NCBI GenBank assembly: GCA_024696005.1
Contig: JAILHF010000051.1
Location: 1-64,000 of the forward strand
Length of the DNA: 64,000 bases
Source of the DNA: Lachnospiraceae bacterium
GTDB lineage: Bacteria; Bacillota; Clostridia; Lachnospirales; Lachnospiraceae
Direction: 5' to 3'
The position numbers were made by a program, and so were the translations under genes. Position 1 is the first letter of the stretch, and each line of letters starts with the position of its first letter. Below, in pieces: positions 54,446 through 63,673 of the stretch. A model generated the notes under the pieces. It was not told the origin of the DNA. It saw nothing but the letters and a program-made list of their open reading frames with translations, and searched no databases.

Positions 54446-56620
54446 TCATTGTCCGCCATCCAGCCATTTCAGAATGCTTTCCTCCAGACGGTATTCCGTG
54501 CGGATCTCTTTGATCACGCGGCTTTCACCGTTTTCTTCGCGGGTCTCCCGGTATTCCGCTTCCATGTAAGGCAGGGAGCGGTCCGTCACATCCCATCCGT
54601 TCCAATAGCGCGTGCGCTGCAACAGCCGCTGCAGGATGCTGCGCAGGCTGTCCGTGCTCACGCCTTGTGTGCTTTCCCGGCCGTCTTCCCCCAGAACGGT
54701 CTGAAAGTTCCATTCCGGGGAAGAGAGAAGCGCGGCTTCTTCTTCGCTCCATTCCTCACCGGCAGAAAAATGCGGTTTTGTTCCGATGAAACGGATCACA
54801 AGGCTTGTTTTTGCGCTCTCTCCCTCCCGGTAAGAGGAAAGGGCGGTGATGTCGTTTAAGTCGAGCAGGGCTTCCAGGAGCGCGTCGTTCATTTCCCCGT
54901 TGTCTGTGAGCCGGTTCTGCCAGTGATCTGCATTGAACCTGAGCCTCTGGCCGTTTTTCAGTGATATGCAGATATAGGCGGCATTCGGAACAAAGAGTTC
55001 GGCCTGCGCCATCATCTGCTTAAAGAGCGGGGCGTCCTTTGTGCGCTCCAGTTCCGCGCAATACAGTGCGTAGAGCTCTTCGCTGCTGCCTTTGGGACCG
55101 CTGCCGTAAGAGTTCGCCGTGGCGCTGATCTCTTCGATCTCTTCATAAGGGACGGGCTTTGTGAAGATTTCACGGAAGGTTTCGTCTTTTCCGAGGAGCT
55201 CCGTCAGCTTTTCCAGCTCGCTTTCCGTGATGTCTACCCTGCGTTCTTTGAACAGGACGCCTTCCGTATAGTGCATGCGCAGGGTTACCACGATCTCACG
55301 GTATTGTCCGCCGCTGATCGAATGCCTCGCGGCTTCGCAAAGCAGGGCGATCGCTTCGGGATCCCGGATCTCATAATGAAGCAGGGCACTGTAATAGTAA
55401 TCTTCTTCCCCATGGAAATAGAAGTAATAGTCCGGATCGGGTGTCATGTAAACGGAGCGGACTTTGTCTGCTTCCGGCAGGTCTTTGCCGATCAGACAAT
55501 GCCCTTCCCATACCGCGAAAACGAAGATGACATTGAAGAGAAGGACATGGAGCAGGCCGGGAGCGGAACGCAGGCATTTCTTTACGCTGCGGGTCGTGAT
55601 CAGTTCGTAGAAGAAGTAGACCAGGATGGCGGCGCAATAGGCGATCAGGATCGTAGACCGGTCCAGGGAGACATAGGGATGACCGTGTTGCAGGATTGGT
55701 TCCAGGATCAGGCATAGCGGGATCAGGCAGACGCCGCAGGATAAGGCTGTCCGGAAAAAGCCCTGCACGCGGGGAGATGAGGCAGATTGTCCGGCGGTCT
55801 CGGCAGGACGTTTCTGATAAAAGAAGAGGGATATTGCAGCATAAATGAGTGCGGCAATAAAGGTGTATATGAGGCTGGAGAGCTGTTTGACCGCGTCAAA
55901 AGCATCATGAAGGACATAGCCCAGCACAAGGTTTACAGCCGTATTCAGACGGTCGTCAAAGAGGCTTCCGGCCAAACCGTCCGGGAGAGAATAGTTGTCC
56001 AGGGTTGCGAGGGCCCCCCACAGGCTTATGGTGATGCGCGGCAGGAAGAAGATCGTCAGATACATCAATAGTGCGGAAAGCACGGTGCCGCTCAGTGACA
56101 GGGCCAGCATCATGACGGCGGTCGAGAAAGCGGAGGCGGCCAGATAATTGCCGACGGTCAGGAAATAGTTGTTTTCAGCGGGGAACACATTGGTGTGCGG
56201 AAGGAGCCGGATCAGCAGCTCGGCATAAAGACTGACGCTTGCCAGACAGAGCAGATCGAAGCTGAGTACGGCCAAAGAGCCGGAGAACAGACGGCTTTTG
56301 GGGCTTGCGGGAAGAGCGTAGCAGGCGTCACTTCCGGGCTGCTTCATCTGATGGCGGAAGAGCCACAGCAGAAGCAGCGGCGAGATCAACATGAAGACGG
56401 CGGTCAGCGGTGCGGTAAGATAAGGGAAGCTGTAGTGCATGTAAATGATGGCGGCGCCGAGGGCAGTTTGTGCCGCGGCATGGTCGCACCAGAGCATGTA
56501 GCCGGTTTCGGTGAGCATGAGCAGCACAAACACTACAAGCCCCGGAACGAAAAGCTCGCGCAGGGAAGCGAGATAAGCGCCTTTATGGAACAATCGTTTT
56601 TTGTTTTTGGTTTCATTCAT
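54446..56620 (-). CDS. ABC transporter permease with large C-terminal soluble region
   Basis: A 724-residue membrane protein in the ytrA-like cassette. The N-terminal 400 residues contain about eight hydrophobic segments (for example LFVPGLVVFVLLMLTETGYMLW, FSTAVMMLALSLSGTVLSALLMYLTIFFL, LLHVLLFNVIFVFAV). The C-terminal 320 residues are soluble (YEIRDPEAIALLCEAARHSI, LRFNADHWQNRL). It is the permease partner of the adjacent ATPase; the start at 56620 overlaps that gene's stop by 8 bases. Similar clostridial permeases carry a C-terminal domain of unknown function (DUF6449, from memory). Substrate unknown; drug or peptide export is the usual guess for this cassette. Confidence 0.82.
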   Translation of the reverse strand: MNETKNKKRLFHKGAYLASLRELFVPGLVVFVLLMLTETGYMLWCDHAAAQTALGAAIIYMHYSFPYLTAPLTAVFMLISPLLLLWLFRHQMKQPGSDACYALPASPKSRLFSGSLAVLSFDLLCLASVSLYAELLIRLLPHTNVFPAENNYFLTVGNYLAASAFSTAVMMLALSLSGTVLSALLMYLTIFFLPRITISLWGALATLDNYSLPDGLAGSLFDDRLNTAVNLVLGYVLHDAFDAVKQLSSLIYTFIAALIYAAISLFFYQKRPAETAGQSASSPRVQGFFRTALSCGVCLIPLCLILEPILQHGHPYVSLDRSTILIAYCAAILVYFFYELITTRSVKKCLRSAPGLLHVLLFNVIFVFAVWEGHCLIGKDLPEADKVRSVYMTPDPDYYFYFHGEEDYYYSALLHYEIRDPEAIALLCEAARHSISGGQYREIVVTLRMHYTEGVLFKERRVDITESELEKLTELLGKDETFREIFTKPVPYEEIEEISATANSYGSGPKGSSEELYALYCAELERTKDAPLFKQMMAQAELFVPNAAYICISLKNGQRLRFNADHWQNRLTDNGEMNDALLEALLDLNDITALSSYREGESAKTSLVIRFIGTKPHFSAGEEWSEEEAALLSSPEWNFQTVLGEDGRESTQGVSTDSLRSILQRLLQRTRYWNGWDVTDRSLPYMEAEYRETREENGESRVIKEIRTEYRLEESILKWLDGGQ

Positions 56621-57524
56621 TGTTTTCTGCCTCCGTAAGATCAAATGAATAGCCCAAAGCTTCGGCTTCGCAGGTGAAGGTTTCCTCAAGTGTCAGCGGC
56701 ATGATCTCGAGCAGAACGGGATTTTTCTTTGCCAGCTGTTCCCGGATGTGCTCCTCGCTGCCGCGCACGATCAGGTTTGCCACTTTGCCGTTCTTTTCAA
56801 ACTGCACGATCTCGAAGCCTTCAAAGGAGCTGCGGTCATATTCGTCCGCAAAAGCGACCTGCAGCTTCAAAAGGGAGCTCTTCACGTCATCGGTCTTCTG
56901 GTCCAGAAGGATCTGCCCCCGGTGAAGGAACAACAGCTGGTCGCACAGATCCTGAAGCTCCCGGAGGGAATGGCTGCTGATCAGGACGGTGATCCCGTGC
57001 TCGGCGGCTTCCGCGCATAAAAACTGCCGCAGGGCTTTCCTGGCGATGGGATCGAGGCCGTCAAAGCTTTCGTCAAGCAGAAGACAGGGCGTTCTTGCGG
57101 AAAGGGCCAGAACCATCGCGGCCTGCCGGCGCATTCCTTTGGAAAAGCTGCTCAGCCTCTTTTTCGGGTCCAGCTGCATGCCTTTGCAGAGCTTTTCGAA
57201 GCATTCCGTCGAAAAAGACGGGTAGTAGGAGGCATAGAACGCAGCCATGCTCTTTGCGCTGCTCCCTTCCGGGAACCAGGCCTCGTCTGCCAGAAAGAAA
57301 AGCTTCTCACGTGCCTCTTCCGAAAGGTCGGGACGAGAGCCCGCGATCCGTACCTCTCCTTCTTCGGGATGGTATACACCGCTGACGCAGCGCAGCAGTG
57401 TGGATTTGCCGGCACCGTTGGAGCCGACCAGGCCGCAGATCGTTCCTTCTTCAATGTGCGTGCTGATCCCCTCCAGGATCGTCCGGCCGTCAAGCTTCTT
57501 GGTAAGAGCGTTTATCTCTATCAT
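56613..57524 (-). CDS. ABC transporter ATP-binding protein (YtrB-like)
   Basis: A 303-residue ATPase with Walker A GSNGAGKST, a non-canonical signature SSFSKGMRRQ in place of LSGGQ, Walker B CLLLDESFDGLD and the H-loop ISSHSLRE. The signature SFSKGM is frequent in YtrB/BcrA-type exporters. A C-terminal extension (225-303) matches these families. The ATG is 1 base after the regulator's stop, with its ribosome site GGAGGTGAA inside the regulator's last codons. Forms an exporter with the permease encoded next. Confidence 0.92.
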   Translation of the reverse strand: MIEINALTKKLDGRTILEGISTHIEEGTICGLVGSNGAGKSTLLRCVSGVYHPEEGEVRIAGSRPDLSEEAREKLFFLADEAWFPEGSSAKSMAAFYASYYPSFSTECFEKLCKGMQLDPKKRLSSFSKGMRRQAAMVLALSARTPCLLLDESFDGLDPIARKALRQFLCAEAAEHGITVLISSHSLRELQDLCDQLLFLHRGQILLDQKTDDVKSSLLKLQVAFADEYDRSSFEGFEIVQFEKNGKVANLIVRGSEEHIREQLAKKNPVLLEIMPLTLEETFTCEAEALGYSFDLTEAENNE

Positions 57525-57896
57525 TTACGATTCACCTCCGTATACTTCCTTCACGCAGCCGAGGATCTCTTCTTCCCTGATCCCGGCGAGACGGAATTTT
57601 TCGAGATATGCCTTCAGTTCCTTCAATTCTTCCCGGTGTTCGCTCCGAAGGATCTCCTTTGCTTCCGGGGAGATGAAGCTGCCTTTTCCCGGAACGGAAC
57701 GGGTGATCCCGCGGCGGTCCAGCTCCGCGAAGGCCTTTTGTATGGTATTGGGATTGACGGACAGCTTCCCGGCGAGGGCGCGTACACTGGGCAGCTTGTC
57801 GCCCTCCGCAAGGATGCCGGACAGCACAAAGGTTTCGGCCTGCTTGATGAGCTGTTCATATACCGGCATATGGCTTAACGGGTCGATCTGAAACAT
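57525..57896 (-). CDS. GntR-family regulator, YtrA type
   Basis: A 123-residue repressor with an N-terminal winged helix-turn-helix (MPVYEQLIKQAETFVLSGILAEGDKLPSVRALAGKLSVNPNTIQKAFAELDRRG) and a short helical C-terminal dimerisation tail rather than a ligand-binding domain, as in YtrA. In characterised cassettes YtrA represses its own operon and responds to cell-envelope stress. It is the first gene of the minus-strand operon; a candidate operator lies just upstream. Confidence 0.93.
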   Translation of the reverse strand: MFQIDPLSHMPVYEQLIKQAETFVLSGILAEGDKLPSVRALAGKLSVNPNTIQKAFAELDRRGITRSVPGKGSFISPEAKEILRSEHREELKELKAYLEKFRLAGIREEEILGCVKEVYGGES

Positions 57897-57926
57897 CCTG
57901 ACTCCTTTTGATCTGAAATATGAACT

Positions 57927-57945
57927 GTATTAGTGCGCTTAGTAC
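57927..57945. promoter_or_regulatory. Candidate operator for the YtrA-like regulator
   Basis: Imperfect palindrome GTATTAGTGCGCTTAGTAC about 30 bases upstream of the regulator's start codon. Dyad GTAxTA...TAxTAC, as expected for a dimeric GntR protein; no clear -35/-10 pair was identified beside it. Confidence 0.45.
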
Positions 57946-58025
57946 GGTTATGCTTTTTTTATATCATGCTTCCTTTTTTTCTGTCAAGCGTTTTTTTGGA
58001 AAGGCGGTGTGGATGGGGCTCTGAT

Positions 58026-58054
58026 CGTGCGGCGGCGGGATCCGCCCGGGCACG
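58026..58054. other. Imperfect palindrome in the divergent intergenic region
   Basis: CGTGC...GCACG enclosing GGCGG/CCGCC around a BamHI-like centre. It lies between the minus-strand ytrA-like operon and the plus-strand MacB-like operon. No T-run, so not a terminator; purpose unknown. Confidence 0.3.
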
Positions 58055-58091
58055 GTCTCTTTACCGGCGTCTTCGATAACAATACTGTAAC

Positions 58092-58120
58092 TTGTTCCAC
58101 CCCGGGGGCTGTGTTATGCT
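58092..58120 (+). promoter_or_regulatory. Candidate promoter of the MacB/FtsX-type ABC operon
   Basis: TTGTTC (58092-58097), 17-base spacer, TATGCT (58115-58120), about 38 bases before the start codon. Confidence 0.55.
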
Positions 58121-58157
58121 TTTTTTACAAAGCACAGGAAAGGAAGGGCGGGAAGGT

Positions 58158-58868
58158 ATGAGTTTTCTGGAAGTGAAAGGGCTGACAAAGATCTACGGCA
58201 GCGAGGAGACGAAGGTCGTCGCGCTGGATCATGTGAGTTTTTCCGTGGAAAAAGGAGAGTTTGTTGCGGTGATCGGTGCCAGCGGCTCCGGCAAATCGAC
58301 CCTGCTTTCCCTGCTCGGAGGCGTAGACAAGCCTTCCTTCGGTGAGGTGCTTCTGGACGGAGAAAACGTACATGCGATGAAGCCCGGCAGACGTGCGGAA
58401 TTCCGCCGCAGAAAGATCGGATTCATCTTTCAGGAATATAATCTGATCCCTGTTCTCAACGTGGAGGAAAACATCGAGATCCCCGTAAGGCTGGACGGGA
58501 TACGGATGAAGCCCGAAAACATGACGAAGCTGCTCAACATGCTGGGGCTCGAGAGCCGGCGTTATCATCTGCCGGAGGAGCTTTCGGGCGGACAGAAGCA
58601 GCGGGTGGCGATAGGACGGGCCTATGCCCATCATCCGGCCCTGATCCTGGCGGACGAGCCCACCGGAAACCTGGACAAGGCGAACGGGATGGAGATCATG
58701 ACGATATTGAAGGATTCGGCCCGCAGGCTTTCCCAGACCATGATCCTGGTGACCCATGATGAGAAGATCGCGGCCATGGCAGACCGCATCATCACGATCT
58801 CGGACGGAAAGATCCAGTCGGATGTGACGGTCCGCGGAGCACTTGTGCCGGAGGAGGAAGAAGACTGA
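58158..58868 (+). CDS. ABC transporter ATP-binding protein (MacB/LolD-like)
   Basis: A 236-residue ATPase with Walker A GASGSGKST, Q-loop FIFQEYNL, signature ELSGGQKQRVAIGRA, Walker B LILADEPTGNLD and H-loop LVTHDEK. Its sequence groups with MacB/LolD/BceA-type ATPases that work with FtsX-fold permeases. The ATG at 58158 behind GGAAGG is chosen; the longer frame begins in the promoter. The stop overlaps the next start (TGATG). Confidence 0.95.
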   Translation: MSFLEVKGLTKIYGSEETKVVALDHVSFSVEKGEFVAVIGASGSGKSTLLSLLGGVDKPSFGEVLLDGENVHAMKPGRRAEFRRRKIGFIFQEYNLIPVLNVEENIEIPVRLDGIRMKPENMTKLLNMLGLESRRYHLPEELSGGQKQRVAIGRAYAHHPALILADEPTGNLDKANGMEIMTILKDSARRLSQTMILVTHDEKIAAMADRIITISDGKIQSDVTVRGALVPEEEED

Positions 58869-61477
58869 TGGGATACTTCCTTAAGCTTTCCCTGCGCTAT
58901 ATCCGGAAGAACCCGGCCCGTACGGCTTATTCCGTTCTGGGGATCAGCCTTACGGCGCTGATGTGTTTCGCGCTGGTGACGGCTTTTTATTCCTGGTGGG
59001 ATTACGATTATCTGGATTATTACCGGCAGTATCCTTTTGAGTTGTGTGTGCCCTTTTCCGACGAAGTGTGGACGCAGGAGATGATCGAAAATGCGAAGCG
59101 GATGGAGAAAGAGGAGACGATCGAAAAGCTGACGGTCCGCGTGCGGGATACCTATTCAAGCAGGATGGTCTTCAGCTCCCAGATGCAGCGCGGCGAAAAA
59201 TACGCGCTCTGGATCAAGCTGAAGGATACCTCCCATCTGCAGGCTTCGGCGGATTTCCTGTCGGAAAAGTATCATTTCGAGGTAGAGGTCAACAGCCTTG
59301 TTGCCATGTATCTGCGGCAGGATGATTCCGGAAGCACGGCAATGCTCAATCTGCTTCTCAGCCTGTTTCTGATGATCTTCGGCAGCTTTTTTGTCGCGAT
59401 CATCCGCAATACCATGCTGATCGCCGTGACGGAACGGGTGCGGGATTACGGCCTGCTCCGCTGCGTGGGCATGAGCGAAGGGCAGCTTCGCTTTCTTCTC
59501 TCGGTGGAAGGGCTTTTGATGAGCCTGGCGGCGTCCTTAGCGGGGATCGCCATCGGCTACGGCGGCATGCAGCTCATGGAGCCCTGGATACGGACTACGC
59601 TGGGGCTGAGTGAGGTGTTCCGTTTCGGCTTTTATCCGAAGGCGGTGATCCTTACGGTGTTGCTTGCTGCGGCAGTCACGCTCTTTTCCCTGATCGAGCC
59701 CTCGAGACAGGCCGGACAGGTTTCGCCGCTGGATGCGCTTCACGGCATCTACAGCAACGCACAGCGGCCGAAGAAGAAGAAGCTTCCCTCCGGCGGGCTG
59801 GAAGAGAAGCTTTTCGGAGCGGCCGGCTTTTACGCGAAACGGAATTTCAAGAGGGGACGTGGGCATCAGTGGGCGGTCTTTCTGGCCATGTTTTTCAGTG
59901 TGGCATTCCTGCTCACGGTGCTGGCTTTCTGCAACAGCTTTACTGCCACGATCAAGCGGGATTACAAACTGGACTCGGACGGCGTGTCGGAATACCGTGA
60001 GAGTCTGAAGGCATATTCGCAGGGCAGTGTCGGTTCGGTCTATGTCCCGGAAGATGTGAGCGCTCTTCGGGCCGAACTGGAGACGTTTTCGGATGTGGAA
60101 GATGTGGTGACGGTCCTGAGCGATGTCATGTCTCTGGAATGGATGTGTACGATCGCAATGGATCCGGAAATCCGTGCCCTGACGGAGGCAAAAACGCTCA
60201 GTTACGCATACGAGCTGGCATATGACGCGGAAGGCATGGAAAAGGAAAGGCAGTTTCTGGTCGAAGGGGAGATCGATTATGAGCGCATGAAGGCGGAGAA
60301 CGGGATCCTGCTCTGCGATGTGGGCGGCGACGGCGAGCGGAAGACATCGTACCGGCCCGGAGACGTCATCCGCGCGCTCAGCCCGGAGGGCGCCGCAAGG
60401 GCGCTTGCGGATTATTGCAGTGTCATTGCCGAGGTTTCGGAGCGGCACGGCATGAACGCCTGGATGGATGCGCAGGGCAGGATCGTATACTATGAGGGCG
60501 GTGAGCAGAAAACAAGAGCGCGCGAAGCGTCTGAAACACACAGTTCGATTGACTGCCTGGCAACGAAAGCGAAGCAGGGTCTGGAGGATGATGCTTTTAT
60601 CCCCCTTCAGGAGGAAGTCCTGGAATGCCTGAAAAAGAAAGGCATCGACTGCACGGCATGCATGAAAGAGGACAGCATCCGCATGACCGATGTGCTCCAT
60701 GCCCTGGAAGAACGGGAATTTGAGGCGGGATACGCGGACAGTTATGCCGTGATGGGGATCCTTTCCGATGATTTTTATGAGCGGGTACGGGGGTATTCCG
60801 CGTTCGGAAGAAGGGAAAACTGGATCCGCATCATCTATCCGCAGGAGACGATGCTGGCACGTGAAGAGGAAAACCGCACGCAGGCGCAGGCCCATGGTTT
60901 TTCGCAGCCGGAAAGAGGAATGTACCGCGGGCAGCTTGAGATCAATGCCTTTGGCCACGGCTTTGACACCGAGATCGGGATCCGCCGGGACATGGAGCTC
61001 TTAAACCCTAAACTGCAACGCTTTGCCCAGAAATTGAATAACTGGGATTACAGCAATAAGCTGGATTCGGGAAACGATTATTTTGAGTCGGTCCAGTATC
61101 TGAAGGTGGTCCGCATGGTGGTCGTGATCCTCGGCACGTTTATCATCATCATCTGCATGATCCAGATCATCAATACCCTGCAGGCGAACATGCGGCTTCG
61201 CCGGAAAGAGCTGTGGCTTTACGATGTGGTGGGGATGAGCCGCAGCCAGCGCCTGAAGATGCAGCTGGTCGAGCACGGCTTCAGCGCCCTCGCCGCACTG
61301 CTTCTGGCGATGCTGATCAGCTTCCTCGGCAGCTTCGGATTTATCAAGGGCCTGCTGGAACTGGGGGAGGATACCTATGTCTACCGCTGGCCCTGGCTTG
61401 TGGCGCTGCTGCTTTCGGCTGCCGTCTTCGGCATCCTGTTTCTGGTAAATCACCTGGAACTGAACAGAAGTGAATAA
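58868..61477 (+). CDS. FtsX-like ABC transporter permease
   Basis: An 869-residue permease partnering the preceding ATPase. A first helix at about 18-40, a soluble loop, then FtsX-domain helices at about 160-185, 210-235 and 255-280; a second set at about 335-360, 750-775, 800-825 and 845-862. Between 360 and 750 is a large, charged extracytoplasmic domain with many acidic and aromatic residues. Such permeases act in lipoprotein, peptide or antibiotic handling; the lack of a neighbouring two-component system gives no hint of substrate. Confidence 0.88.
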   Translation: MGYFLKLSLRYIRKNPARTAYSVLGISLTALMCFALVTAFYSWWDYDYLDYYRQYPFELCVPFSDEVWTQEMIENAKRMEKEETIEKLTVRVRDTYSSRMVFSSQMQRGEKYALWIKLKDTSHLQASADFLSEKYHFEVEVNSLVAMYLRQDDSGSTAMLNLLLSLFLMIFGSFFVAIIRNTMLIAVTERVRDYGLLRCVGMSEGQLRFLLSVEGLLMSLAASLAGIAIGYGGMQLMEPWIRTTLGLSEVFRFGFYPKAVILTVLLAAAVTLFSLIEPSRQAGQVSPLDALHGIYSNAQRPKKKKLPSGGLEEKLFGAAGFYAKRNFKRGRGHQWAVFLAMFFSVAFLLTVLAFCNSFTATIKRDYKLDSDGVSEYRESLKAYSQGSVGSVYVPEDVSALRAELETFSDVEDVVTVLSDVMSLEWMCTIAMDPEIRALTEAKTLSYAYELAYDAEGMEKERQFLVEGEIDYERMKAENGILLCDVGGDGERKTSYRPGDVIRALSPEGAARALADYCSVIAEVSERHGMNAWMDAQGRIVYYEGGEQKTRAREASETHSSIDCLATKAKQGLEDDAFIPLQEEVLECLKKKGIDCTACMKEDSIRMTDVLHALEEREFEAGYADSYAVMGILSDDFYERVRGYSAFGRRENWIRIIYPQETMLAREEENRTQAQAHGFSQPERGMYRGQLEINAFGHGFDTEIGIRRDMELLNPKLQRFAQKLNNWDYSNKLDSGNDYFESVQYLKVVRMVVVILGTFIIIICMIQIINTLQANMRLRRKELWLYDVVGMSRSQRLKMQLVEHGFSALAALLLAMLISFLGSFGFIKGLLELGEDTYVYRWPWLVALLLSAAVFGILFLVNHLELNRSE

Positions 61478-61483
61478 AAGTTA

Positions 61484-61512
61484 TTGCGAAAGAGCGGGCA
61501 CAATGCTAAAAT
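61484..61512 (+). promoter_or_regulatory. Candidate promoter of ychF
   Basis: TTGCGA (61484-61489), 17-base spacer, TAAAAT (61507-61512). It overlaps the terminator of the ABC operon. Confidence 0.55.
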
Positions 61513-61538
61513 ACTTTAGTTGCGTTGGGCCCGTTTTT
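61495..61538 (+). terminator. Terminator of the MacB/FtsX-type operon
   Basis: Interrupted long stem: CGGGC/GCCCG, CAA/TTG and CTAAA/TTTAG around an ATAC loop, followed by TTTTT. Confidence 0.65.
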
Positions 61539-61573
61539 GTGTGCCCGAATCGGATTACAGATTGGAGGAAATT

Positions 61574-62671
61574 ATGAAGCTGGGAATCGTGGGGCTGCCG
61601 AATGTCGGCAAATCGACCCTTTTTAATTCACTGACCAAGGCAGGAGCGGAGAGCGCAAACTATCCCTTTTGCACCATAGATCCCAATGTGGGCGTGGTTG
61701 CGGTACCCGATGAGCGCATCGAAAAGCTCGGGGAACTCTATCATACAAAGAAAGTGACCCCTGCGGTGATCGAATTTGTGGACATCGCGGGTCTGGTAAA
61801 GGGTGCAAGCAAGGGTGAGGGCCTCGGAAACCAGTTCCTGGCCAACATCCGTGAGGTGGACGCCATCGTACACGTGGTCCGCTGCTTTGAAGACAGCAAC
61901 ATCGTGCATGTGGACGGCTCGATCGACCCGCTCCGGGACATCGAGACCATCAACATGGAACTGCTCTTCTCCGATCTGGAGATCCTTGAGCGTCGCATCG
62001 CAAAGACGACCAAGAGCGCCAAGATGGACAAGACGGCCGCAAAGGAGCTGGTTCTTCTTGAAGCACTGAAAGCGCACATGGACGAAGGAAAGCTTGCGAA
62101 GACCTTTACCGTGGAAGGCGAGGATGAGGAAGCGTGGTTCAGGGAGTACAATCTGCTGACCGCAAAGCCGGTGATCTATGCAGCAAATGTTGCGGACGGG
62201 GACCTGGCCGATGACGGTGCTTCCAATGCGCAGGTTGCGAAGGTCCGTGAATATGCAAAGACCGAGGGCAGCGAGGTGTTTGTCATCTGCGCCCAGATCG
62301 AAGAGGAGATCGCCGAGCTCGATGATGACGAGAAGGCGGAATTCCTGGAAGGGCTCGGCCTTTCCGAATCCGGCCTGGACAAGCTGATCAAGGCGAGCTA
62401 TTCCCTTCTCGGGCTGATCAGTTTCCTGACGGCCGGTGAGGACGAATGCCGCGCTTGGACCATCAAGAAGGGGACCAAGGCGCCTCAGGCAGCCGGTAAG
62501 ATCCATTCCGATTTTGAACGGGGCTTCATCCGTGCGGAAGTGGTAGCCTACGACGATCTGATCAGCCTCGGCTCGCTTGCGGCAGCCAAGGAAAAAGGTG
62601 TGGCCGGTCTGGAAGGAAAGGATTATGTGGTAAAAGACGGAGATGTGATCCTTTTCCGTTTCAATGTATAA
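61574..62671 (+). CDS. ychF: Redox-regulated ATPase YchF (OLA1 family)
   Basis: A 365-residue P-loop protein of the Obg-related YchF family that prefers ATP and binds ribosomes. Motifs: Walker [47 protein letters not shown], and the variant G4 region reading YAANVADGD. The C-terminal TGS-like domain ([40 protein letters not shown]) ends in DVILFRFNV. The ATG at 61574 follows GGAGGAAATT. Confidence 0.97.
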   Translation: MKLGIVGLPNVGKSTLFNSLTKAGAESANYPFCTIDPNVGVVAVPDERIEKLGELYHTKKVTPAVIEFVDIAGLVKGASKGEGLGNQFLANIREVDAIVHVVRCFEDSNIVHVDGSIDPLRDIETINMELLFSDLEILERRIAKTTKSAKMDKTAAKELVLLEALKAHMDEGKLAKTFTVEGEDEEAWFREYNLLTAKPVIYAANVADGDLADDGASNAQVAKVREYAKTEGSEVFVICAQIEEEIAELDDDEKAEFLEGLGLSESGLDKLIKASYSLLGLISFLTAGEDECRAWTIKKGTKAPQAAGKIHSDFERGFIRAEVVAYDDLISLGSLAAAKEKGVAGLEGKDYVVKDGDVILFRFNV

Positions 62672-62692
62672 AAGCAAAGAGGGTTGTCCGGG

Positions 62693-63577
62693 ATGAACGG
62701 TGGCGATATCGCATTCCCCAATCTGGGGATCTATCTGGAAAATGTGCCGAAGAGCTTTACGATCTTCGGAATCTCGATCGCGCTTTATGGTGTGATCATC
62801 GGGATCGGCGTGCTGCTGGCTTTCATGCTGATCGCGAAGGTTGCGGCCAAAGACGGGCAGAATCCGGATGACTTTTACGAAGTCGGGATCTATGCGCTGA
62901 TCTTCGGCATCATCGGAGCGCGGATCTATTATGTGATCTTTTCCTGGGAATATTACAAGGATGACCTGTTGAGCATTTTCAACATACGCCAGGGAGGTCT
63001 GGCGATCTACGGCGGAGTGATCGCCGGCTTTGCGACGGTGATCCTGTATGCCAGGATCAAAAAGAAGAACATCTTCGCCATGCTGGATACGGCCATCACG
63101 GGTGTGCTGGTCGGGCAGATCGTGGGGCGCTGGGGAAATTTCACCAACCGTGAGGTCTTCGGAGGCTATTCGGACGGGCTGTTTGCGATGCGCCTGCCGA
63201 TCGAAGCCGTGCGTTCCCGGGACATCAGCCCGGATCTTCGTTCACACATCCCGGAAGGAGCCAACTATATCCAGGTACATCCGACGTTTCTGTATGAAGG
63301 TTTCTTTAATCTGATCCTTCTGGTGCTGATCCTTGCATTCCGGAAGAAAAAAGCATTTGACGGAGAGTGTGCTCTCTGGTATCTGGGCGGCTATGGCATC
63401 ATACGCTTCGTGATCGAAGGCGTGCGCACCGACCGTCTGTTTATCCCGCATACCGGGATCCCGGTCTCGCAGGCGCTGGGGATGCTGCTTTTTGTCGGCT
63501 CGCTGATCACGATCGCCGTGGTGCGCGTCCGTCTGCAGATCCGGAAAAATGAGGCGAAGGATAAGGCGGAAGGATAA
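62693..63577 (+). CDS. lgt: Prolipoprotein diacylglyceryl transferase
   Basis: Transfers diacylglycerol from phosphatidylglycerol to the lipobox cysteine of prolipoproteins at the cytoplasmic membrane. The 294-residue protein has about seven transmembrane helices and the family core GRWGNFTNREVFGG, with the conserved Arg/Asn, plus HPTFLYEGFFNL and GIIRFVIEGVRTD. The ATG at 62693 is spaced about 9 bases from GAGGG; a TTG 9 bases upstream is possible. The last codons and stop lie in a 13-bp tandem repeat. Confidence 0.96.
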   Translation: MNGGDIAFPNLGIYLENVPKSFTIFGISIALYGVIIGIGVLLAFMLIAKVAAKDGQNPDDFYEVGIYALIFGIIGARIYYVIFSWEYYKDDLLSIFNIRQGGLAIYGGVIAGFATVILYARIKKKNIFAMLDTAITGVLVGQIVGRWGNFTNREVFGGYSDGLFAMRLPIEAVRSRDISPDLRSHIPEGANYIQVHPTFLYEGFFNLILLVLILAFRKKKAFDGECALWYLGGYGIIRFVIEGVRTDRLFIPHTGIPVSQALGMLLFVGSLITIAVVRVRLQIRKNEAKDKAEG

Positions 63578-63590
63578 GGCGGAAGGATAA
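63553..63590 (+). repeat. 13-bp tandem repeat at the 3' end of lgt
   Basis: Unit GGCGGAAGGATAA: one 12-base variant (63553-63564) and two exact copies (63565-63577, 63578-63590). The lgt stop codon is the TAA of the second unit. Confidence 0.85.
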
Positions 63591-63599
63591 GCCGGAAGC

Positions 63600-63628
63600 T
63601 TGACAAAAGCATTTCAAAATGCTATATT
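63600..63628 (+). promoter_or_regulatory. Strong promoter of the terminal secreted-protein gene
   Basis: TTGACA (63600-63605), 17-base spacer, TATATT (63623-63628). The leader contains three GTAAC motifs (63637-63671). Confidence 0.8.
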
Positions 63629-63673
63629 CTCGAATGTAACAATTTCGTAACAAATGAAATAAGGGTGTAACAT

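Noticed and set aside
54404-54859. Plus-strand frame of 151 codons after the GGDEF terminator
   Set aside because: It begins in the terminator and lies entirely antisense to the ABC permease gene.
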